Shown: one piece after another, positions 19,448-29,600 of the stretch
Layout of the letters: every line of letters begins with the position of its first letter
Numbering within the stretch: position 1 is the stretch's first letter
Assembly: GCA_905221605.1 (NCBI GenBank)
Contig: CAJNDS010000458.1
Coordinates: forward strand, 50,001-112,000
Direction of reading: 5' to 3'
Source of the DNA: Symbiodinium natans
Taxonomy: Eukaryota > Sar > Dinophyceae > Suessiales > Symbiodiniaceae
Length of the DNA: 62,000 nt
Made by a program: the position numbers and the translations under genes
The notes under the pieces: model-generated
What the model saw: only the letters and a program-made list of their open reading frames with translations
Database searches by the model: none
Told to the model about the DNA's origin: nothing

Positions 19448-19994
19448 CACGAATTCTGGGTTCTGAGGTTTGGTGAGTTGAAAGAAGGGTTTAGGGTTTC
19501 GGGTTTAGAGATAGGGTTTAGGGTTGAGGGTTGAGGGTTGAGGGCTCGATTCCAGGCTGCTGCAATGAGAGGTCTTCTTTCGTTTCCTTTTCCGGACATG
19601 GTTTAAGCTCCGATTCGGCGGAGGAGGCTGCCTCATCGCCCTAAGCTTTAAACCCAAAAACCCTAAACCTTATACCCTAAACCTGCTGTAGGCTTTGAGG
19701 CATTGGGTCTGAGACCCTCAACCTTCAGCCCCGAAGCCCTATACATATAAGATAGCAAGTCTTTCTTCAGGGGAGCCTTTGGCGTTTCCCTTTTCCTATT
19801 CAAGCAAAGTAGGAGCCTTTCCTGGTTTCGGCAAGAAAACGAACCGTAAGATGAGGAGCAGTACAGCCCCCGCACGTGCATGCCAGGTGCCCCCAGGCAC
19901 ATGTCCTGGAAAAGCGCACCGGAATACAAGGGACAGTACTCGCAGCAGCATAGCAAGCGGGTGCAAAAAGTGGCGCTAGAGACGCTTGAGGCGC

Positions 19995-19998
<4 letters not shown>

Positions 19999-20048
<50 letters not shown>

Positions 20049-20070
20049 GAGAGCAAGAGAGAGAGCGAGG

Positions 20071-20104
<34 letters not shown>

Positions 20105-20162
20105 GAGAGCAAGAGAGAGAGAGAGAGGGGCAGGGGGAGCGGGAGAGGGAGAGAGAGGGAGG
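19999..20162. repeat. (GA)n microsatellite
   Basis: GA repeats with occasional CA and GG interruptions; Arg-Glu frames here are artefacts. Confidence 0.96.
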
Positions 20163-20281
20163 GAGTGAACCTCGTCCATCATCGCTTCTGGTTGATTGTC
20201 TTGCAAATCAAATCGGACGCTGATTAATGCCTAAAAGCCCTAAAACCGTAAACCCTGAACCTGCCCTTAACCAAATAGACT

Positions 20282-20590
20282 TCAACTCTCAACCCCAAAC
20301 CCTAAACCCCAAACCCCCAAACCCCAACCCTAAACCCTAAACCCCTAAACCCCCCCTAACCCCCTAAACCCTAAACCCCTAACCCCTAAACCCCTAAACC
20401 CCTAAACCCCTAAACCCCTAAACCCTAAACCCCTAAACCCCTAAACCCCTTAAACCCCAAACCCTAAAAACCCTAAACCCTAAACTAAACGCTAACCACT
20501 AAACCCTAAACCCTAAACCCTAAACCCTAAACCCTAAACCCTAAACCCTAAACCCTAAACCCTAAACCCTAAACCCTAAACCCTAAACTC
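20282..20590 (-). repeat. CCCTAAA/CCCCTAAA array
   Basis: A 5' part of mixed 7- and 8-base units followed by about 12 clean heptamers next to the first exon of gene 2. Confidence 0.94.
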
Positions 20591-20607
20591 CAGCACGGAG
20601 AGCCCAG

Positions 20608-20658
20608 GTCGCCATGGAGGCGCCTGGCCCGGTGGCGGTGAAGCCGCCGCCCCTGGCG
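20608..20658 (+). CDS. gene 2 exon, possible start codon at 20614
   Basis: Acceptor GCCCAG then GTCGCC followed by ATGG; encodes MEAPGPVAVKPPPLA. The AG six bases before the ATG could be an internal acceptor or a spliced-leader acceptor. CCCTAAA array upstream, TTTAGGG array downstream; GC donor. Confidence 0.5.
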
Positions 20659-23600
20659 GCTCAGGGGCAGCTCGAGCTTCTGAAGGCTTCCTCCTCTTCT
20701 TTTTCTTAAGGGTTTATGGAGGGTTTAAGGTTTAGGGTTTAGGGTTTAGGGTTCAGGGTTTAGGGTTCAGGGTTTAGGGTTTAGGGCGAGCTTCTGAAGG
20801 CTCCCTTCCTTTTTTTTTTTTTTTTTGAGTTTATAGGTTTAGGGTTTAATTAGGGTCTAGGGTTTAGGGGTTGGGGGTTTAGGGTTTAGGGTTTGGGGGG
20901 TAAGGGGTTTTGTGTTCAGGGGTTGGGACTCAGGGGTTTAGGGTTTACGGGTTTGGCGTTTGGGGTTTGGGGTTTAGGGTCGGGGGGTTTGGGGTTTAGG
21001 GGTTTGGGGTTCAGGGCTTAGGGCTCGATAAGGTGTAGGCTTGGCTTCTGAAGGCGTGCTCTTTTTGTGCGCTTGCCCTGTTGGGGTTTCGGGTTGTGTA
21101 TTGTCCAGTGTTTTGGGTTTCCAGAAGGGGTTGCGGGGTTAACGGCCTGGATATACGGCCTGAGGGCTTTGTGGCTTAGGGTAGTTTAGAGTCGGGGGTT
21201 TTGAGGGTGGGTTGTGGGCTGTGGTCTTGAGGGCTTTTCGGGGTTCGGGCTCAGGGCTTGGGGCGTTTAGGGTTTGGGGTTTAGGGTTTAGGGTCTAGGG
21301 TTGATAGGGTTTAGGGGGTTCGTGGAGAATCCCATACATAGTTGAAGGTGCCAAATGGCACATGAAGCCCCAAACCCTACAAATCCCGCAAGACTGAACT
21401 CGACGGCTTTGGGCAGTCCTCCCATTTGGGCTTCTTTTAAGTGCCCGAGCTATGATGAGGGTTTAGGGTTTTAGGGTTTAGGGTTTAGGGTTTCGGGGAT
21501 TCTAGGCATCCCAAGAAAGGGAGCCCGCTAGTTGAGGGAACCTTCCGCACGCGCCACAGGAAGAGGGTGATGGTTTTCTGCGGATTCCTGCGCCGAAGGC
21601 CCGCCACCTAGACCCTAAACCCTATAAGCCCTATAAACCCTGTAAAACCTATAAGCCCTGCAAAACCCTGGAAACCCTAGAAACCTTGAACAAAGCCCCT
21701 CAAACCCCCTATCAAACAAACCCTATAAACTCAAAGTCCTATAAACCCTATGAACCCTAAACCCTCAACTGTTTTTTTTTGCAGTGGCGGGGTTGGGGCC
21801 CTTGGTGCAGCTGAGTGATACCCACCCAAAGAGCCTCGGGTTTAGGGGTTTGGGGTTTAGGGTTTTAGGATGTGGCTCAGCCAGGGCCTGCAGGGTTTAG
21901 GGCCTGTTGCAGGGTCAGAGGTTCCCCAAAAGCCCATCAACAACCTGCTCCTTCCCTACGAGCCCTACTTGGAGGTTCATAAGCACTTATAGCCCCAATT
22001 GTAACTGTGCCGATTAGGCCCCTTGAGTCCCCTAAGTAGGCTATAAGTAGGCTTCTAATTGAGGTTACAAGTACCCATGAACCTCCAAGTATAAGCCCAG
22101 AAGCAGTAGAAATTCCTGCGCGCTGGAGTCCCCAAAAACACTTAAACCGAAGCCTTCACCTCGAAAAATCCGAAACCCTAGGAACCCTAAACCCTGCCAC
22201 CCTCAAACCTGCCAACCCTGCCAAGCCTAAACCCCAAACCCTCAACCCTCAACCCTCAACCCTAAACCCTAAACCCTAAACCCCAAACCCTAAACCCTAA
22301 ACCCTAAACCCTAAACCCTAAACCCTAAACCCTAAACTGGGTCTAGGCAGCCGGACCGCCTCCACCACTCCCAGAGCTGCCGCCGGGGATAAGCCCCTCA
22401 GGCTCCTCCTCTTCTGTAAGGGCCAAAGCTCAGGATTCAGGGTTTAGGGTTTAGGGTTTAAGGTTTAGGGTTTAGGGTTTAGGGTCGCGAGTGTCAAAAA
22501 AACTAAACCCTATATCGCCCTCTAGGGCTCTAGGGACTAGGGTTTTCAGGGTTGCAGGTTTGCAGTTCGTGCGGATGGCTTTGAGGAAAATCGGAACTCG
22601 AAATCCAGATCTGGGAAAAGCCTTTGCCTTCCTAAGCCGTAAGCCCTAGACCCCCAATGGCCCCAAAAAGCCAAACCCCCCAATCCCGAAACTACGAGCT
22701 TTTGCCCTTGCTAAGCGCACCCAGAGGGTCCATCTGTGGTACGGAATTAGGTACCCAGAAGCCATACTAAATGGGGTTGTTGGGCAATTCCAGAAGAGTG
22801 CTACAAATGGACAAGCCTAAACCCTAAACCCTAAACCCCAAACCCTAGACCCTCTGGGGCAGGTGAGTACGACCAACTTCCCGTGGAGTTCTTCCTCGAC
22901 GAGGACGTGCAAGGTCGCGCAAGCATTGTGGAGCTCATGGTTAGGGTTTAGGGTTTAGGGTTTAGGGTTTAGGGTTTAGGGTTTAGGGTTTAGGGATTAG
23001 GGTTAACGGTTTAGGGTTTCGGGTTTAGGGTTTAGGGTTTAGGGTTTAGGGCTTAGGGTTTAGGGACCAATGTTGCAAAAAGCAGCTGTGCTTGGCATCA
23101 CCCCATTTGCTAAACTCTAAAGCCTGGTCCTAATCCATTTAGACGCCTTATACCACAAACAGCAAGAAACCCCAAGCCGTGAAGCCCCTAACCGCCCCAA
23201 ACCCGAACGACTTAAATAACCTTAAACGAAATCAAAGAAAATGAGCAAGACCCAAAACCCTGAAAACCACCCCAAACCCCTGTAACACTTCAAAAGATCC
23301 CCAAAACCCTTAGCACACTAAACATCACGCCCTTAAACAAAAACACACAAAAAAACATAAATATCCCCCAAAATCATAAATATCCCTAAAAAACATAAAT
23401 ATCCCTAAAAAACATAAATATCCCCAAAAAAACAGCCTCGGAAGAAGCAAGCAAACCCTAAGCACCGTATTCAAAAAAAAACCCTTAAGCAACCTCAAAG
23501 ACCCTAAACCCTAAACCCTAAACCCTAAACCCTAAACCCTAAACCCTAAACCCTAAACCCTAAACCCTAAACCCTAAACCCTAAACCCTAAACCCTAAAC

Positions 23601-26600
23601 CCTAAACCCTAAACCCTAAACCCTAAGCCCTAAGCCCTAAGCCCTAAGCCCTAAACCCTAAATCCTAAACCCTAAACCCTAAACCCTAAACTCTTTTCCC
23701 TAAACCCTAAACCCTAAACCCTAAACCCTAAACCCTAAACCCTAAACCCTAAACCCTAAACCCTAAACCCTAAACCCTAAACCCTAAACCCTGGCGCCAG
23801 CTCCACAAACCTCGGCCGGCGCGTCCCTGCCGCCGTTGCCCCGGCGGCGGCTCGATGAGGGCCAGGAGCTAGAGGCCAGCACCCTGGCAGGCACTGAGGG
23901 CCTTGGTTCGGTTTAGGGTTTAGGGTTTAGGGTTTGTGGTTTAAGGTTTAGGGTTTAGGGTTCAGGGTTGAGGGTTTAGGGTTTAGGGTTTAGGGCTGAA
24001 AGAGGAGTTTGGGTTTCGGGTTTAGAGTTTGGGCTTCAGGCGTCAGGGTTTACAGGATTCAGGGCTTGGGGGCTCGCCTGCGCAACGTGGCGCCCAGGTC
24101 AACTTTTCTACAGGGGTGGCTGCCCTGTGCCACGGTCTAGGGTTTAGGGTTAGGGTTTAGAGTTTATTACCTCGACAGCTTGCCGGAGAGTGGTTGATGA
24201 AGATTCGTTGGCGCAAAAGAAGACGTTCCCGAGCACCTGCTCCAGAAATGCTTGTTGCCTGCATCGAAAAGCAGATTATCGCAAGACTTTCCGCAGCCCT
24301 GACAAATTTTTTGCTGCAACTTTCCGAGGATTTCCAGAAATCGGAAAGCTTTCCCGGAAGCCGACATGAAGCAACACCAGCTTGCAATCCTTTCCGCCGA
24401 TTGCATTCTTTTGATGCCTACTTACATGGCATTGGACGACTGCGCCTGAGCCGTCCGCGGAGTGCATCGTCAATCAACGGCATTTGCTGGACCGGGAAGT
24501 CGTGTGGCGCAGCTCGTCATGACCCCCGGCGAAGCGCAAGCCGCTGCAATGAATGCACGCCGCATTGTGGCTGCGGTGGGCAGTGGGATCGGCGTGAGAG
24601 CACCTCCTATACCCCGCGAGCTGGAAGACAGCCCGCTTTGACATCGCTACGTTGGCCCTAAACCCTAAACCCGAAACCCCAAACCTTAAGCCCTGAACCC
24701 CAAACCCTAAACCCTAAGCCTTAAACCGAAACCCTAAAGCCGATACAACCCCAAACCCTAAACCCCAAACCCTAAACCCTAAACCCTAAACCCTAAACCC
24801 CAAACCCCAAACCCCAAACCCGAATGGAGGCACTGAGCCCACGGCAGCCGCGCCTGCGCTGTCGCCCAGCGTGCGGCCAAAGAGCTTCCGCCGCAAGGCC
24901 TCGGCTTCGGGGAGCTTGGTTCAGGGGTTTGGGGGTTTGGGGTTTGGGGTTTGGGGTTTTGGGTTTAGGGCTCTTGGGGCTCTTGGGGCTCTTGGGGCTT
25001 TTGGGGCTTTTGGGGCTTTTGGGGCTTTTGGGGCTGTTGGGGTTTTGCGGCTTTGGGGTTTTGGGGTTTTGGGGTTTCGGGGAGGGTTGTAGGGGTTGTA
25101 AACTAGGGCCTTTCGGGCTTCCAGCTGCGGGGCTGGTGATTTGAAAGGCTTTTGGGGCTTCGGGTCTTGGATGCTGTTTTGTTTTGAGGGGGGGGGGGAA
25201 GAGAGGGGGTCGGAGGGTCGTTTTAAAGCTTTAAGAGGTTGTAGGGTTTTTTCTGGGCTTCTAGGTTGGAGCTCTTAGAGCTCTTACGGGAAGGGCCCCC
25301 CCCCGGTTAAGAATAGAGCGACAGGGGGCCCTTCATGAGTTGAGCTCTTCGTGCCCTCTGGACAAAAAGCCACTGGCTTGGAGGTCCCGACTTAAAATAC
25401 TTGGTGTAGGGTTTAGGGTTTAGGGTTTAGGGTTTAGGGTTTAGGGATTAGGGTTTAGGGTTTAGGGTTTAGGGTTTAGGGCAAGGACTATCCCGAACCC
25501 AGCAACGTGTAACCGCCTCCACGCCCCTGCCAAGGCCGCCACGCCCTGAAGTTGAAGCGCAGCTAACGACTGGCGGATGGGCCCCACGTAAGGCCCTGGG
25601 TTGCACACCAGGTCGGGCATTGGGATTTTTGTTCTACTTTTCCTGGGTTTATCAGGGTGCGTTTGGGCATTTAGGGTTTAGGGTTGAGGGCTCGAAGGAG
25701 CCAAAATCCCACACGTTGCTGGGCCCATCCGCGCTTTTCCATCCTTTGCGGCAGCAGACGACTGGCGTGTGCATGTTGATCGCTGACAGACCGAGCAGCG
25801 GCAAGTGCAGAGCTCTCCTCGGGGTTGCTGAGTTTCGAAGGGTGTCCCTAAACCCTAAACCCTAAACCCCAAGTCCCTGAGTGTACTAGTAGGTGCTGTG
25901 GCGGCTTTGCGCGCCAGGGTTTTGAAGCTCGAAGGACCTCACCCTTGCAGCCTCTAAGGCATATAGGGTTTAGGGTTTAGGGTTTAGGGCCTTCAGGACT
26001 GGCCTGAACCCCTGAATGGGGGTTGACGATAATCGGCCGAATATAGACCCCCAAATAGTAGGATCCCCTTATCATGAGGACCACAAGAAAAGGTACCCCG
26101 ATTATCGTAAACCCGCTTCTGTCTGCCCGTTAGGCTCAGTTAGGCCTTTCAAATCAGCGGAGAGTCCGGTGGAGTCAGATGGCTTGGACTGGTGTCTCCA
26201 TGTGGCTAAGCGCAGCTGCTTAGCTGCTCTAAGCCCTAAACCCCAACAAACCCTAAACCCTAGACTCTAAAGCCCAAACCCCAAACCCTGAACCGTCCCC
26301 TAGGTTGTCCACTGCCCGAAGCAAGGCCTAGATTGGTTTCCACACGAAACCCCTGAAGCCCTACACCTCATACTCTCACCCTCGACGTACACACTACACT
26401 CGGAGCTCTAACCCTAAACCCTAAACCCCAATAGCCCTCCAAACCCGAAGCCCAAAAAGCCCTAAAGCCCTGAAGCCCGTGTTTGCGCCATGGTCAGACT
26501 ATGGCGCGAAGGCCTTGCGATAGGCCCCAGTTGGGACATGCATCGATGGCTGCGAATTCGGGTCAAGGGCTTTGGGGTGTTGGGGCTTTAGTGGTTTAGG

Positions 26601-29600
26601 GCTTCAGTGGTTTAGGGCTTAGAGTTTAGGGTTAGTTTGGGGTTCAGGGTTTTAGGGGGCCAGTAGCGATGGAGGAGTGATCAGGTTGGCTGGGTTTGTT
26701 GTGGGCTCTGCGGGCGTTCAAGAAAGCGATGCTTCCTGGCTCTCCCAGCATGCTCTCAGTTGAGGGGGGCAGCTTTGGCAGGATCAGAGCTACCCTTAAC
26801 CCTAAACAAACTCAGATTTTGAAGGTTTGTATGGGTTCATGGCGCTCGTTGGATCTATGACAGCCCATCCCCTAGACCCCAAGCCTCAAACCTTAAGCCC
26901 CACAACCAAACCTTATAAACCCTAAACCCTAAAACCTATCTATACCCTAAACCCTAAACCCTAAACCCTAAACCCTAAACCCTAAACCCTAAACCCTAAA
27001 CCCTAAACCCTAAACCCTAAACCCTAAACCCTAAACCCACCCGCCACCCCTCTCCTTCTGTGGGCGCAAACGCTAATTTGGCTCTCGCAAGCTTCTAGAA
27101 AGGACTTTCACAAGGCGTATTTATAGCAACAAGCCTTTCGCCATGCAGCCTTGATACCCCGATGTCCCAATTGCAAACCAAATTTTCTCTCTCGAAAGCT
27201 CGAAATCTAACATCTTTTCCAAGGCATCTTCTCAGATGTCACCTTGCAAAAAGGCATCAAGCTCCATGACATAAGGAAGCGTGCTAGATGTTAGTCCGAA
27301 GTACAGCGTTGAGTGCAGAAGTGTTTGGATGTGGGCTGGCTTGGGTTTGGCTGGCTCTGGTTTGGCTCGTTTTGAGTTGTGTTTGGGTGGTCTTGGGGTG
27401 GGCATGTTTGCACACAACTGCGTACAGCTGACCACTGCTACACCCTAAACCCTAAACCCGAAACCCTAAACCCTGAACCCTAAACCCTAACCCTAAACCC
27501 TGAACCCCGAACCCTGAACCCTGAACCCTGAACCCTAAACCCTAAACCCTAAACCCTAAACCCTAACCTGTGCCCAGTGCCTGGCGGGCCTCCCTGGAGG
27601 CCGTCTGCGGTGGGCGTATACCACCGCAGGCCCATTTGGGGCTTTGTGGGATGCGCCCGAAACGATAAGCCCTAGGGTTTAGGGTTTAGGGTTTAGGGAT
27701 TAGGGTTGAGGGTTAGGGTTTGGGGCCCAAGCCCAAACCCCAAACCCCAAACCCCAACAGAGAGACCACCCTTTGGAAATCGTACCCTGTTCAACCCGGT
27801 CGCCCAACCCTGGACATGCCTTTAAACCCTATAAAACCCTCAACAGCAGCCTTCGAGCCTCTTCTGCATCCTAACCTTCACCCGGAGTTGGTGAGGTGGG
27901 AGTGTGGGAAGAGGGGGACTTGTTTCGGAGGTTCGGGATTTAACCCTTCAGCGGCATAGTATTATTGCAGGTACTCCTAGTTTACTATTATTACCACATT
28001 GTATGTATTTGTATATATCGATATATACATATATGTATATATATATATATATATCTATAAATGTGTGTGTTGTATATATATATATATATATGTATATATA
28101 CGGCTACGGACTTTAATTCCCTGAGTGAGAACTAAGAAGTTGAGCTTGTCTTGTGTGGCAGTGCTCGTACGGATCATGTGGAGGCAACATCGGGACAGGT
28201 TTTCTGCGATCAAGTCCTTAAACCTTGAAACCCTAAGCCCTAAGCCCTAAGCCCTAAACCCTAAACCCTAAACCCTAAACCCTAAACCCTAAACCCTAAA
28301 CCCTAAACCCTAAACCCTAAACCCTAAACCCTAAACCCTAAACCCTAGCCCCTCAACCCTAAACCCCCTAACCCTAAACCCAGCCATCCTACATCCCCGC
28401 AGCCCGAAACTTAAAACCTTTACAGGGGCTTCAAACAGCCCAAAATCCCCTAAGTCCTGAAACATCGAAACGAGGGTTCAGAGTTTAGGGCGCCATGAAG
28501 CGCCCCCTGAGCCCCGCGCCAGCGCGGCGTTCGAAGGAGGCGAATTTGAAAGGGGGGTGATCCTAAACCCTAAACCCTGAACCGTAAACCAGGTTTTGGG
28601 TTTCCGTGAGGCTGAAGGTTTCAACAACCAGGGCATCATCGGCTCGAGGAGCACGTGTTTAGGGTTTCATAGACATGTAGCTGGGTTTGGAAATCTTTAA
28701 CTAGCCCAAGCCCTATGAATGCGAAACCCTGACCTATCAACCCCCCCCCCCCCCCAAAACCTGTGTGTGCGTGGTTGGCTGGCAGCTTCCTTCGAAGGCT
28801 TGTATTCTTGTTGGAAGAGCCCTCAAAGCATTCTTTTGGCCCCAGCCCGCGAAGGATTCCCCCATATTGGAGTTTGTCAAACACAGTTTTTCATGCTTTG
28901 AGCGAGGAGGCAAAAACATCAAAGGGCTGTAGGGTTTAGGGTTTGGGGTTTAGGGTTTGGGGTCTAGGGGTTATGGTTTAGGGTGTAGGGTTCAGGGCTT
29001 CGGGTTTAGGGTTTAGGGTTTAGGGTTTAGGGTTTAGGGTTTAGGGTTTGGGGTTCAAGGCTTGGGGGTTTCAGCTGTTCAGAAGGAGGCCTTCGCCGTG
29101 GACTTCACGGCGATGTGCACGGAGCTGGAGGCGCTCCGAACTCGGCAAACGCCTAACATAGGGGCCTTAGCCTTCTCGGCCCCTAGTCTATGAAGCCCTA
29201 AACCCTAAACCCTAAACCCCAAACCCCATAGACCCTAGATCCTAAACCCTAAACTACCCCCTTATTTCCTTTTTTTAGGGTTGGGGTTCCCATATAATTC
29301 CCTTCAAACCAAAAAGGGTACCCGTTTATTCCGAGGGTTACTCCTGGGTCTAGTAGTGTAGAGGCCTTAAGACTTAGAATAGTCATAGGGGCCTTAGCCT
29401 TCTCAGCCCCAAATTCTATGAAGTTACTAGGGGCCTAATCCCTAAATCCTAAACCCAAAAACGTCAAACCCTAAACCCTAAACCCTAAACCCTAAACCCT
29501 AAACCCTAAACCCTAAACCCTAAGCCTGAAACCCTCAACCCTCAACCCTAAACCCTAAACCCCCTAACCCTAAACCCCCTAACCCTAAACCCTAAACCCT

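Larger units (their letters stand above)
17197..20607. other. inter-exon/intergenic stretch with assembly gap
   Basis: Holds the octamer array, a family B element, a GAAG microsatellite, a ~110-bp tandem repeat, the N gap, a (GA)n tract and several heptamer arrays. The 3' end of NhaD and the 5' end of gene 2 should lie here; no convincing exon was found. Confidence 0.6.
24919..28488. other. intronic stretch, exons not resolved
   Basis: Contains G-rich minisatellite (24930-25085), heptamer arrays at 25406-25482, 26930-27040, 27440-27570 and 28205-28385, a family B element and an AT microsatellite. Two weak exon candidates are listed separately. Confidence 0.5.

Noticed and set aside
19663-20227. 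Arg-Glu and Ser-Leu repeat proteins
   Set aside because: Translations of a (GA)n tract.
25755-25845. P-loop ATPase exon (DRPSSGKC)
   Set aside because: Lacks the GxxxxGK[ST] pattern and could not be phase-linked; kept only as a weak candidate exon.
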